Below are positions 47,456-57,032 of a DNA stretch of 64,000 nt, piece by piece. This DNA comes from Kistimonas sp964291505. GTDB taxonomy: Bacteria; Pseudomonadota; Gammaproteobacteria; Pseudomonadales; Endozoicomonadaceae. The position numbers and the translations under genes are program-made. Positions within the stretch are counted from its first letter, which is position 1, and every line of letters starts with the position of its first letter. The stretch covers positions 2,046,001-2,110,000 of the forward strand of contig OZ220216.1 in assembly GCA_964291505.2 (NCBI GenBank). Direction: 5' to 3'. Under the pieces are notes generated by a model. The model did not search any database, was not told the origin of the DNA, and saw only the letters and a list, made by a program, of their open reading frames with translations.

Positions 47456-48823
47456 ATGGAACATCCCGCCACACCTAACACACTGACCGGAAAGGCCCTG
47501 CTGGCCATGGGCTTCATGACCTTTGCCCTGTTCCTCGGAGCCGGCAACATGATTTTTCCGGTACTCTCCGGCCAATTGGCAGGTACTGAAGTCTGGTCAG
47601 CAGCAGCAGGGTTTCTGGTTACTGGCGTTGGCCTACCGTTACTGGGCATCATTGCCATGGCGCGGGTCGGCGGCGGTTTCAACGATCTGTCACAGGATCT
47701 CCCTCCGCGGCTGATTGCTCTGATCGGCATTATTATCTACCTGCTGATCGGTCCTCTCTATGCGGTTCCGCGAACGGCGGCGGTCTCCTTCGAAATCGGC
47801 ATTACCCCTTTCCTTGATACCGAAAACAGTCATAGCGATGCGCAGCAGCTTTTGTTCTCGCTGGTCTTTTTTGCCATTGCCTGGTGGTTCTCACTGTACC
47901 CCGGCAAGCTGATGGAAACTGTCGGCGAAATCATCACACCGGCACTGATACTCTTATTAATCGTGCTCGGCGTTACCCCCTTCATCAATCCGGCCGGTGA
48001 TCCTGGCCCACCGACTGAAGACTACCAGGCAACGGCTTTTATCCAGGGATTCCTTGATGGTTATATGACCATGGACGCCTTGGCTGCCCTGATGTTTGGT
48101 ATTGTCATCATTACCAACCTGCGATCGCATGGCATTACCAACCGACAAGCACTGACACGCTATTGCATTGCCACAGGCGTTATTGCTGCCATCGGACTTT
48201 CCCTTGTCTATATTGCACTGTTCAACATAGGCTCCACCAGCCGGGTGCTTGCACCTGACGCCAGTAACGGCGGACAAATCCTGACCACCTTTGTTGAGTA
48301 TCAGTTCAGCCAATGGGGCATACTCATCCTTGCCGCCATTGTGACTCTGGCCTGCCTGACAACCGCCATCGGCTGCATCACTGCCGTTGCAGAATATTTT
48401 GAGCAACTCTGGCCCCGCTATTCCTATTTTTCACTGGTGACCGCCATTACAGTGGCCTGTGTTGTCATGGCCAACATTAACCTGGACCAGTTGATTGAGT
48501 TTTACATCCCCATCCTGCTGGCGATTTACCCGGTCGCGATGATCCTTATACTGCTGGCGCTGATTCGTGAATGGCTACCGGCCCCTAAACTATCGGCACG
48601 TTTCACTCTATTCCTAGTTGCCTTGTTCGGTATTGCCGACGGGCTGCATGTACTACCCTACCGCGCTATTGAGTACTACCTTTTACCTTTGAACAATGTG
48701 CCGGGATTTTCTCTCCACCTGAGCTGGGTGTTACCCGCGATTGTCAGCCTAATCATCACCAGCCTCATCGGTTTTTTTGGTTCTGATCGCCAATCCCAGA
48801 CAGAGTCGAATTCCGGCCAGTAA
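47456..48823 (+). CDS. brnQ: Branched-chain amino acid transporter BrnQ
   Basis: Na+-coupled uptake of Leu, Ile and Val. 455 residues, about twelve helices. GFMTFALFLGAGNMIFP is the N-terminal signature with the sodium site, followed by IGPLYAVPRTAAVSFEIG and GYMTMDALAALMFG. A lipoprotein gene follows after 23 bases on the same strand. Confidence 0.95.
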   Translation: MEHPATPNTLTGKALLAMGFMTFALFLGAGNMIFPVLSGQLAGTEVWSAAAGFLVTGVGLPLLGIIAMARVGGGFNDLSQDLPPRLIALIGIIIYLLIGPLYAVPRTAAVSFEIGITPFLDTENSHSDAQQLLFSLVFFAIAWWFSLYPGKLMETVGEIITPALILLLIVLGVTPFINPAGDPGPPTEDYQATAFIQGFLDGYMTMDALAALMFGIVIITNLRSHGITNRQALTRYCIATGVIAAIGLSLVYIALFNIGSTSRVLAPDASNGGQILTTFVEYQFSQWGILILAAIVTLACLTTAIGCITAVAEYFEQLWPRYSYFSLVTAITVACVVMANINLDQLIEFYIPILLAIYPVAMILILLALIREWLPAPKLSARFTLFLVALFGIADGLHVLPYRAIEYYLLPLNNVPGFSLHLSWVLPAIVSLIITSLIGFFGSDRQSQTESNSGQ

Positions 48824-48846
48824 TACGCTACACCTGCAGGCCTTCT

Positions 48847-49521
48847 ATGACACGTTATAGCAACACACTGATCATGGCAGCCTGCCTGTTATTGATAACA
48901 GGCTGCCAGCAAAACCAGAACTCTGCTCCACACTACTCACCCGCCAGGTTCCCAGGCCTCTCCTTTCCACCCGAAAAAACCCATATAGTGGGCACCCATC
49001 AGGTTTGCCCACCACCGGATGTCAAAACGCATACGGATACTGTCGAGATGTCAGCAACCATTAACGGACTCCCCGTCATTGGGTGCGTCGAGTCCGTTTT
49101 TCTACACGCGGCCAACCAAACGCTGGATGCCATGATAGACACAGGTTCAACCACCTCTTTTCTGGCCGCAGACCATATTATTCAGTTCGATCGCGACGGT
49201 AGCCGTTGGGTACGATTCCAGGTCAGCAGACAAACGTCTCCGCCCCAATCTCAAGAATTGACGCTACCGGTTTCCAATCGGTCTCGCTCACGTAACAGCG
49301 GTTCACGCAGCACAACAACAAACCCCAGTGTAAGGATGAAAATCACACTGGGGGATATTGACCTATTCACTGATTTCATACTAATGGATAGTAACCTGCT
49401 GAGTTTTCCTGTCCTGCTGGGCCGCAACTTCCTGAAAGGCAATGCCATTGTCGATAGCAGCAAAACCCATATCGCCCGTAATCACTCGCTGGTATTGACC
49501 GAGCTGGCAGTATCAGACTAA
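48847..49521 (+). CDS. Lipoprotein with ATP-dependent zinc protease / retropepsin-like domain
   Basis: 224 residues. A lipoprotein signal ends at the lipobox LITGC (Cys near residue 20). The domain from about residue 65 has MIDTGSTTSFLAA, an aspartyl-protease-like DTGS motif, DRDGSRWVRF, and the closing VLLGRNFLKGNAIVD. These match the zinc-protease domain linked to RimK in other bacteria, here as an envelope version. A Ser/Arg-rich insertion (NRSRSRNSGSRSTTTN) is unusual. Protease activity is inferred from the family only. Confidence 0.82.
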   Translation: MTRYSNTLIMAACLLLITGCQQNQNSAPHYSPARFPGLSFPPEKTHIVGTHQVCPPPDVKTHTDTVEMSATINGLPVIGCVESVFLHAANQTLDAMIDTGSTTSFLAADHIIQFDRDGSRWVRFQVSRQTSPPQSQELTLPVSNRSRSRNSGSRSTTTNPSVRMKITLGDIDLFTDFILMDSNLLSFPVLLGRNFLKGNAIVDSSKTHIARNHSLVLTELAVSD

Positions 49522-49688
49522 GTCAATCACATAGCGTGTCAGACGATCTACAGAAGGCTGAAACGTGACAACATACCCATCCAGAAAAAGGAACACACCT
49601 TCCATGCAAAATCGCATGACCAGGAAGCTCTCCATGATCACACGGAATAGTATGGGTTCAGCAGATTCCTTAGCCCAAAAGCACGCTT

Positions 49689-50858
49689 ATGCTGGATAAA
49701 ATCTGTTCGGTCGAGGACTTTCGTACCCTGGCCAGAAAACGCGTTCCCCGCATGTTCTATGACTACGCAGATGCAGGCTCGTGGACAGAAAGCACTTATC
49801 ATCAGAATGAGCGCGATTTAAGGTCCATTCATTTTCGCCAACGTGTCGGCATAGATATCACCAATCGCAATACGACGACCACACTGGCAGGAGAAGACGT
49901 CACCATGCCAGTCGCCCTTGCGCCAGTTGGGATCGCCGGTCTGCAACATGCCGATGGCGAAATTCTGGCTGCCAGGGCAGCTGAAGCATTCGGCGTACCG
50001 TTCATCCTTTCCACGATGAGCATCTGTTCCATTGAGGATGTTGCGGCCCATACATCAAAGCCCTTCTGGTTCCAGCTCTATACGCTGAAGGATCGCTCCT
50101 TCAGTGAACGGCTGCTTGAGCGCGCCATGGCGACAGGCTGTAAAACACTGGTGGTGACCCTTGATCTGACCATTCTTGGACAGCGACATAAAGACATTCG
50201 GAACAACCTGCGTGCGCCACCGAAGATCACACCGTCAACCCTATTCCAGTTCATTACCCGTCCCCGATGGTGCCTTGAGCTCATGGGGACAAGTCGGCGT
50301 CACTTTGGCAACGTGGTAGGCCATGCCAAGGGGGTCTCCGACCTCAGTTCACTGACCAGCTGGATTACGGAACAGTTTGACGCTGCATTCACCTGGAAAG
50401 ACCTGGATTGGATTCGCGCCCGATGGGACGGCACCCTAATCGTGAAAGGTATCCTTGATCCGGAAGATGTGTCGAAAGCCATCGACGCGGGTGCGGACAT
50501 GATCGTGGTTTCCAACCACGGAGGACGACAGCTGGATGGCGCACCGTCCACGATCAGCGTTTTGCCGTCAATCCTTGAGGCTGCTGACGGGAAGGTGGAG
50601 GTTCACCTGGATGGTGGCATTCGCTCAGGACAGGACGTACTGAAAGCCATCGCCCTTGGCGCAAAAGGCGTGCATATAGGCCGCGCCTATATCTACGGGC
50701 TTGGCGCCTGCGGTGAAGCCGGCGTCACCAAAACACTGGAGATCATCCGGAACGAACTGACGCTGACCATGGGCATGCTCGGTGAGCGGGATATCAATAA
50801 GGTGGGTCAACACAACCTCGTTCCTGATTCCGTTGAGAAAATTCGATGCTTCTCCTGA
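49689..50858 (+). CDS. lldD: FMN-dependent alpha-hydroxy acid dehydrogenase (L-lactate dehydrogenase type)
   Basis: Oxidises L-2-hydroxy acids, most likely L-lactate, feeding electrons to quinone. 389 residues. FYDYADAGSWTEST, LAPVGIAGLQHADGE, the FMN-contacting VVTLDLTILGQR and the catalytic histidine in SNHGGRQLDG are present, followed by HLDGGIRSGQDVLKAI. The family also includes mandelate and glycolate oxidising members, so lactate is the best guess. No lldP or lldR is nearby. Confidence 0.88.
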   Translation: MLDKICSVEDFRTLARKRVPRMFYDYADAGSWTESTYHQNERDLRSIHFRQRVGIDITNRNTTTTLAGEDVTMPVALAPVGIAGLQHADGEILAARAAEAFGVPFILSTMSICSIEDVAAHTSKPFWFQLYTLKDRSFSERLLERAMATGCKTLVVTLDLTILGQRHKDIRNNLRAPPKITPSTLFQFITRPRWCLELMGTSRRHFGNVVGHAKGVSDLSSLTSWITEQFDAAFTWKDLDWIRARWDGTLIVKGILDPEDVSKAIDAGADMIVVSNHGGRQLDGAPSTISVLPSILEAADGKVEVHLDGGIRSGQDVLKAIALGAKGVHIGRAYIYGLGACGEAGVTKTLEIIRNELTLTMGMLGERDINKVGQHNLVPDSVEKIRCFS

Positions 50859-51243
50859 TGCCGAACACCATGGAATGTGCACGATGAATTGCAGGTCAAT
50901 TCCCTGACCTGCACACAGACCTGAGATATATTATGTCTGCTGACTGTTGAGATGATCATATCAATCATCTTTGTGGTAGTGATTATTCAGAACAACGAAG
51001 ACACGTGATGCGAACAACTCTTGATGTGACCATTTAGGGCACCTTTATACACTGCCGGTGTCGTAACCTGTCATACCATATAATTTCATTGTCGCATAAC
51101 ACACTGCATCGATGCCCCGTACCACTGCCATCGGGCATTGTAAGAGACACCTCAACAACGTTACGATAATTGGCCTAAGGATTGCTCAAGGCATGAGACC
51201 CTTTTCACAACAATAAATACTGAGAACAGGGGTTACATCAGGG
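50859..51243. other. Intergenic region, hairpin near its left end
   Basis: 385 bases. A 9-bp inverted repeat TGCAGGTCA / TGACCTGCA (6-base loop, 50890-50913) lies 31 bases after the lldD stop, a likely transcript end without a T-run. The rest holds no credible reading frame and should contain the diguanylate cyclase promoter. I could not pick one with confidence. Confidence 0.55.
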
Positions 51244-53070
51244 ATGTGTATTACCCGAACAAACACTGTGCTTACATGTCAGTTTCCGATACCAACGGTA
51301 CTTCTATCAGTCGCTGGCTACTTATTATCAGCGCCTGCGAGTGCTGCTGATCAGTCAGGCGATACATCGCTGACAACATCATCACCGGTATTGGAACCAT
51401 TAACCGGACAAGTCCTGACACTCTCGCTGGGCATGCTGCTCGCGTTGATGATTTTCAATATTTGCATTTTCATTCGTGCGCACAAGCCCAGCTATTTGTA
51501 TTTTGCTATTTATACAGGTGCAAGCCTGCTTTATCTCGTATCCAGCGATTTCTCACGCCTTGACCTGCCAACGCTCACGTTAGACAACTGGGCCAGTCAA
51601 CAACCCCTGTTTTTCGGCGCCATTGCGGCTGCGTTTGCCATTCGTTTTATGTTGTCCCTGGTTCCGGTCAAAGAGGAATCACGTCCCGTCTACCTTGCTT
51701 GTCGTACGCTCTACTCCATCCTGCTGCTTATAGCAGGCAGTTGCCTTCTGAATTTCCAGTCCCTGAATCAGCCTCTTGCGACACTATTCCATAGTGTACT
51801 GACCATCACTTTTATCGTGCTGAGTGCATCCAGCCTGTTACTTGTCAGAAAAGCACACAGCAATGCATCGTTCTTTTTCATGGGATGGCTGGTCATCAGC
51901 CTGGGAAGCCTTGTCAGCCTGTTAGCCATTAAGGGCTACACCATTGACATATTCCGGTGGACGCATTATCCGGCGCTGGTTATCCAGGCGATTGCCTTCA
52001 GCCTGGCTTTGCCTGCCTACACTACCGCCCTTTATCGCACCTATCAGCAAAACTACGCGCTGATGGAAAACAGCCTTCAACGGCATTACCGCCATCGACG
52101 TATATACAATGATGCGGTCAAACACTATCTGGACAACCTCAATGGCATGGATGAGGAAGCCATAGGCTCACGTCTGCTTTCCACCCTCAACAGCCTATTA
52201 CCGATCAATACCTGCGCCCTTCTTCATATCAGAAATAACCAAATATCGATGATCGGCCTGAGTGGCCAGCAGAAAATTCTGTTTGAGCAACTCGTCGATG
52301 GACGCCTGACGTTACTGGGCAACATCGCCCGCTCTGCCGAAGAAGCGACCCTGCAAATGCAGTATGGCCACCATCAGGCCGCATCAGTCAGTATTATTCC
52401 CGTACTCTGGGAATCTAGTCATACATGGACTGTCGTGTTACTGCGCCAATACGACAAGACGCCTCTAGATAAAGATCAACTTCAGCTGGCCAGCGATATC
52501 GCCTCCCATACCCGCACCCTATTCCAGGCCAGCAAGCGTTATGACGAACTGCGTCGTGAAGCGGACCTGGATGACCTGACCGGCATGTGCAACCGCCGGG
52601 CGTTTCAGCGAGAGGCCACCGCCATGCTGGAACGTCTGCAACAGGAAACCAAACCCGCCACCCTGTTATACATGGACATCGATCACTTCAAACCGCTGAA
52701 TGACACCTATGGCCATGCCTTCGGCGACAAGGTATTACAGATGTTTGCTGACGTCTGTCGCGACAACCTGCGCAGCCGTGACCTGCTTGCCCGCATGGGT
52801 GGAGAGGAATTTGTCGCCCTGATTCCCCACGCTACACCGGCAAGGACCGAGCAAATCGCCGAGCGCATCCGCACAGGCCTGTTAGCTCTCAAGTTTGAGG
52901 AACTGGAATCAGAAAAAGTCACCCTCAGTATTGGCCTGTCCAGTACTGAACACTGCGGCTACAACCTCGATCGTCTGCTTGATTCAGCCGACCGGGCGTT
53001 ATACCGGGCCAAATCAGACGGCCGAAACCGGGTCAGGCATTCCGAACCTGAAACACAGTCACTGATATAA
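51244..53070 (+). CDS. Membrane-bound diguanylate cyclase
   Basis: 608 residues. An apparent signal peptide ends near the ASAAD sequence, then about seven helices (residues 55-280) resembling a 7TM sensor. A GAF-like region spans about 300-430 (LLPINTCALLHIRNNQISMIGLSG). The GGDEF domain carries GGEEF at 519-523, an active-type signature, and RSRD five residues before it, an intact product-inhibition I-site. It should make cyclic di-GMP and be feedback inhibited. No EAL domain is present. Confidence 0.92.
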   Translation: MCITRTNTVLTCQFPIPTVLLSVAGYLLSAPASAADQSGDTSLTTSSPVLEPLTGQVLTLSLGMLLALMIFNICIFIRAHKPSYLYFAIYTGASLLYLVSSDFSRLDLPTLTLDNWASQQPLFFGAIAAAFAIRFMLSLVPVKEESRPVYLACRTLYSILLLIAGSCLLNFQSLNQPLATLFHSVLTITFIVLSASSLLLVRKAHSNASFFFMGWLVISLGSLVSLLAIKGYTIDIFRWTHYPALVIQAIAFSLALPAYTTALYRTYQQNYALMENSLQRHYRHRRIYNDAVKHYLDNLNGMDEEAIGSRLLSTLNSLLPINTCALLHIRNNQISMIGLSGQQKILFEQLVDGRLTLLGNIARSAEEATLQMQYGHHQAASVSIIPVLWESSHTWTVVLLRQYDKTPLDKDQLQLASDIASHTRTLFQASKRYDELRREADLDDLTGMCNRRAFQREATAMLERLQQETKPATLLYMDIDHFKPLNDTYGHAFGDKVLQMFADVCRDNLRSRDLLARMGGEEFVALIPHATPARTEQIAERIRTGLLALKFEELESEKVTLSIGLSSTEHCGYNLDRLLDSADRALYRAKSDGRNRVRHSEPETQSLI

Positions 53071-53229
53071 CCGTCTGCAACATGCCGCCCAGCGCGGATT
53101 GACCGTATTAATACATATGGGAACCCGCGCCACCCCCTATACAATGAGAGCCAGAAGAAATCTTGGCGCGACCTGCCTGCACGCACCTTTTCGCCGCTCA
53201 CCCGGCAGTAAAAACGACCAGAAAAACCC

Positions 53230-55122
53230 ATGTGGCCGGTACGAAAAAACAAACACGACACCAACCGCTCAGCAGACACACTGGCCATGGAAGCCCGTGG
53301 ACAGGGGCTGCTCGACAAAATCCGCACAGCGCCTCATAAAGAACCCTGGGGTATCACCTTCCTGATGCTGGCCTGGACCGCGGGCCCCGTCACATTCATT
53401 ACCGCCTCCAGCGCTTATTACATTGGGTATGGGACCTTCCCGCCGCTGGATCGGGCGATCTACTTCCTGGCCTATGCCCTGATTGCCGGCCTGCTCGGTA
53501 TCGCCACCAAGCTGATCTACAACACCACCCACGGCCACCAGGAAAAACAGGACGAGAAAAACCTGCTGGAGGTCATCGACTGCCTGCCCGAACTGCTCTA
53601 TATGGTGCGCGACCTGCGCCTGGAGAACATGGGCGAAGAGAGCCGACGGATCGAATCAGCGGGCATCATCCTGAGCAAGCTCGACCTCGGCCCCGCCTGG
53701 GTCGCCCTGGCGATTGAAGACCTGACCGGCAATGCACAACTGGCACGTCAGGCGGAACACATTGAGCTGTTTCGTCGCGCAGGCCTCTACAACCGGATGC
53801 AGGACATCATCCACAACATCCGGGAACCTGCAGGAAACGCCTACGATGCATTGCGCCAGACCCACCCCCGCATTGCCGAGGCCATGCGCCAGCGCCTGAC
53901 CGGTCGGGTACCCAGCGTACGACAGGGGTCGCCGCGGGAAGAGATGTTCCTGGAGCGAATCCTGTCAGCCATCGAGCAGGACAATGAAAACCTGATGACC
54001 CTGCACGATGTGGAAGAACTGCTGACACTCTGCTTCGAGTTGATCTGTGGACGCCGCATCCGATACCTGAAATACGAATACAGCGGTGACTGGAACCTCG
54101 CCCGTTCCATGGACAGCCTTGAAAAAGAACGTAACAACTATCGACTGGCACGGGCACGGGTCAATAGCCGTTTGCGCGCGCTGGCGACGTATCTGAACTA
54201 TATTGAGCCACGGGAAGATATCAACGCAGCCCCTGGGCTCAGCCCGCGGCACCTGCTGACGGTTACCCTGGACGCCATGGACAGCCTGACCCGCCAGGTG
54301 ACCGAGTGTCGGCGCATTACCAACAACACCGGCAAACAGCTGATGGCACTGCAGATCAAGGCCACACAGCTGGACAAAGCCATTGACCTGTATGAACGCG
54401 CCTTCAACGCCCAGCAGAAACTCAGCCGCGAAAGCCGGCGTTTCAGCCGGGCACTGAAAGTCTGGCAGCTGCGCAGTAAGCAATATGAAGAGACCAGCGG
54501 CGACAAGGTCAGGCGCTCCCTGAAAATCTCGGAGCAAAGTATCGCCCTGGACGATGACGATAAAATCAAGGTGGCGCGCCAATTGGCCCAGCTACTGGAA
54601 GATAACCGTATACGCCGCACCAGCGACCGCAGCATGGACTATACCCGCAGCAGCAGCGAGAAGCGGCTGACCCAGTCCCGCGCGCGGGAACTGGCGGCGG
54701 AGATTGCCGTGATCCTCGGCCACAGTATTGAACTGAACAACCCGGCCATCCAACGGGCCATCGACAGCACCCCGGCCACCAGCCTTGGGGCGATCGAACC
54801 AGGTATGAGCCCGATGACCAAGGCCTCGGTCGGCAAGGCGATGGCCAATGCGGTAGATGTCAGTCTGGCCGCAATGGCGGAACGGCTGGCGCAGAACCTG
54901 ATCCGCTATTACCGGGTACCGTTGACCCGTGGCACGATGGATTTCCTGGTCAATACCTACCAGGCCAGCCGCGAGCGGCTGGAGTTTATCGCCGAGCACG
55001 AAGCCCCGGCCAGCAACCAGCAGACGCGCCTGAACCGGTCACCGATTGAAATACCGGACGTCCATAAAAGCTGGCAGATCAGTCTCTATAATGCGCGGCG
55101 TACCCTGGAACTCCACACCTGA
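53230..55122 (+). CDS. Uncharacterised 630-residue membrane protein with a large helical domain
   Basis: I do not recognise this family. Two membrane helices lie at about residues 45-70 and 78-100. The remaining 530 residues are soluble, charged and mostly helical, with coiled-coil-like stretches around 345-420 (SLTRQVTECRRITNNTGKQ) and RARELAAEIAVILGHSIEL near 490. By the positive-inside pattern the large domain should be cytoplasmic. It follows the diguanylate cyclase by 159 bases and precedes cydAB by about 315. The coding sequence is GC-rich like cydAB and looks well maintained. Confidence 0.8.
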   Translation: MWPVRKNKHDTNRSADTLAMEARGQGLLDKIRTAPHKEPWGITFLMLAWTAGPVTFITASSAYYIGYGTFPPLDRAIYFLAYALIAGLLGIATKLIYNTTHGHQEKQDEKNLLEVIDCLPELLYMVRDLRLENMGEESRRIESAGIILSKLDLGPAWVALAIEDLTGNAQLARQAEHIELFRRAGLYNRMQDIIHNIREPAGNAYDALRQTHPRIAEAMRQRLTGRVPSVRQGSPREEMFLERILSAIEQDNENLMTLHDVEELLTLCFELICGRRIRYLKYEYSGDWNLARSMDSLEKERNNYRLARARVNSRLRALATYLNYIEPREDINAAPGLSPRHLLTVTLDAMDSLTRQVTECRRITNNTGKQLMALQIKATQLDKAIDLYERAFNAQQKLSRESRRFSRALKVWQLRSKQYEETSGDKVRRSLKISEQSIALDDDDKIKVARQLAQLLEDNRIRRTSDRSMDYTRSSSEKRLTQSRARELAAEIAVILGHSIELNNPAIQRAIDSTPATSLGAIEPGMSPMTKASVGKAMANAVDVSLAAMAERLAQNLIRYYRVPLTRGTMDFLVNTYQASRERLEFIAEHEAPASNQQTRLNRSPIEIPDVHKSWQISLYNARRTLELHT

Positions 55123-55195
55123 GCGATGGTCAAACGGGTACACGTTCAAGCGCAGTTGAATTATTCAACAAAATGCCTGACACAAGGCAGAAATA

Positions 55196-55236
55196 TTGAC
55201 TCAGATCAACTTCTGGACGAACAGGACACCTATAAT
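55196..55236 (+). promoter_or_regulatory. FNR/Anr-type site and -10 element upstream of cydA
   Basis: TTGACTCAGATCAA (55196-55209) matches the FNR/Anr consensus TTGAT-N4-ATCAA with one mismatch. A perfect TATAAT lies at 55231-55236. A start about 7 bases after the -10 puts the site centre close to -41, the classic position for an FNR-activated promoter. The leader to the cydA ATG is about 195 bases, with no gene in it. Confidence 0.82.
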
Positions 55237-55437
55237 CGCGCTGCCAGTCTAGGTATGTAATAGCTCCGTAGATTGCACCGATTCGTCCTGGTACCGGGAG
55301 TGTATTACAGCCATCTGGCCAGCAGCCGGAGTGCTGTGGCGACGCAGGGAAACTGTCGCTCTGAATACAACGGGAAAGGTCTCCTGAGAACGGGCGGTGC
55401 AGGCACTTTTCCCCCCAGCCACACCAGCGAGGATAGA

Positions 55438-57018
55438 ATGATCCCGGACGAAGTAATAGACCTCTCGCGTCTGCAGTTTGCTTTGACTGCGATGTACCAT
55501 TTCCTGTTTGTTCCCCTGACACTCGGCATGAGCTTCATGCTGGCGATCATGGAATCGGTTTATGTCATGACCGGCAAACAGATCTATAAAGACATGACCA
55601 AGTTCTGGGGCAAGCTCTTCGGCATCAACTTTGCCCTGGGCGTCGCCACCGGTCTGACCATGGAATTCCAGTTTGGCACCAACTGGTCCTACTACTCACA
55701 CTATGTAGGGGATATTTTCGGTGCGCCGCTGGCCATTGAAGGTTTAATGGCCTTCTTCCTGGAATCCACCTTCGTCGGGATGTTCTTCTTCGGCTGGGAT
55801 CGCATGACCAAGGTTCAGCATCTTGGCTGTACCTGGCTGGTCGCGATCGGCTCCAACCTCTCCGCCCTCTGGATCCTGGTGGCCAACGCCTGGATGCAGA
55901 ACCCTGTCGGCGCCGAGTTCAACTTTGAAACCATGCGTATGGAGATGACCAGCTTCGGCGAGTTGTTCTTCAACCCGGTCGCGCAGGTCAAGTTCATCCA
56001 TACCGTGGCCGCCGGTTATACCACCGCCGCCATCTTTGTCCTGGCGATCAGCGCTTACTACATGCTGAACGACCGGGATGTTCCGTTTGCCCGTCGCTCC
56101 TTTGCGGTTGCCGCCGGTTTCGGTCTGGCATCCATCATGTCCGTTATCCTGCTGGGTGACGAATCCGGCTACAAGCTGGGTGACGTACAGCAGGTGAAAC
56201 TGGCCGCCATCGAAGCGGAGTGGGACACTTATGAAGCCCCGGCGCCGTTCACCGCCATCGGCCTGCCGAACCAGGAAGAGATGCGCACCGATTACGCCGT
56301 CAAGATTCCCTGGGTCATGGGTATTATCGCCACCCGTACGCTGACCGAAGAAGTACCCGGTATCAAGGATCTGCTGGTTCGCAACGAAGCCCGCATCCGT
56401 GACGGTATGGAAGCCTACCGCCTGCTCGAAGAGCTGAAGGCTGGTAACGATACCCCGGAAATCCGCGAACAGTTCAAGGAAGTGGAAGACACCCTGGGCT
56501 ACGGCTTGTTGCTGACCCGCTACACCCCCAACGTAGTGGATGCCACCGACGCCCAGATCAAACAGGCGGCGGAAGACACCATCCCGCAGGTCGCCCCGCT
56601 CTTCTTCGCGTTCCGGATCATGGTTGGCCTCGGCTTCTTCATGCTGCTGATCTTTATAACAGCCTTTATCAAGACAGCACGCCGTACGGAATACCAGAGC
56701 AAGCGCTTCCTGAAGATCGTCCTCTGGTCACTGCCAGCGCCCTGGATCGCCTGTGAAATGGGCTGGTTTGTCGCCGAATTCGGTCGTCAGCCATGGACCG
56801 TCGCCGGCATGCTGCCGACGTCTCTCTCCGCGTCCAGTCTGACCGCGACCGATCTCTATATGAGTATTGCCGGCTTTACCCTGTTCTACGGTATTTTCGC
56901 GGTGGTCGAATGTTACCTGATGATCAAGTACGCCCGTCTCGGCCCGAGCAGCCTGCACACCGGCCGTTACCATTTTGAAAAACAGGCTGAACTGCCAGCC
57001 GGCATGAGCACTCACTGA
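55438..57018 (+). CDS. cydA: Cytochrome bd oxidase subunit I
   Basis: Quinol oxidase with high oxygen affinity; carries hemes b558, b595 and d. 527 residues from the ATG at 55438, which has GAGG 5 bases upstream and matches the family N-terminus; the frame is open further upstream. Heme ligands are visible: a histidine in ALTAMYHFLFVPLT, His in FIHTVAAGYTTA and Met in FRIMVGLGFF. GWFVAEFGRQPW is the diagnostic motif. Length fits the long Q-loop (E. coli-like) class. Confidence 0.97.
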   Translation: MIPDEVIDLSRLQFALTAMYHFLFVPLTLGMSFMLAIMESVYVMTGKQIYKDMTKFWGKLFGINFALGVATGLTMEFQFGTNWSYYSHYVGDIFGAPLAIEGLMAFFLESTFVGMFFFGWDRMTKVQHLGCTWLVAIGSNLSALWILVANAWMQNPVGAEFNFETMRMEMTSFGELFFNPVAQVKFIHTVAAGYTTAAIFVLAISAYYMLNDRDVPFARRSFAVAAGFGLASIMSVILLGDESGYKLGDVQQVKLAAIEAEWDTYEAPAPFTAIGLPNQEEMRTDYAVKIPWVMGIIATRTLTEEVPGIKDLLVRNEARIRDGMEAYRLLEELKAGNDTPEIREQFKEVEDTLGYGLLLTRYTPNVVDATDAQIKQAAEDTIPQVAPLFFAFRIMVGLGFFMLLIFITAFIKTARRTEYQSKRFLKIVLWSLPAPWIACEMGWFVAEFGRQPWTVAGMLPTSLSASSLTATDLYMSIAGFTLFYGIFAVVECYLMIKYARLGPSSLHTGRYHFEKQAELPAGMSTH

Positions 57019-57032
57019 CGGGAGGATGGAAG

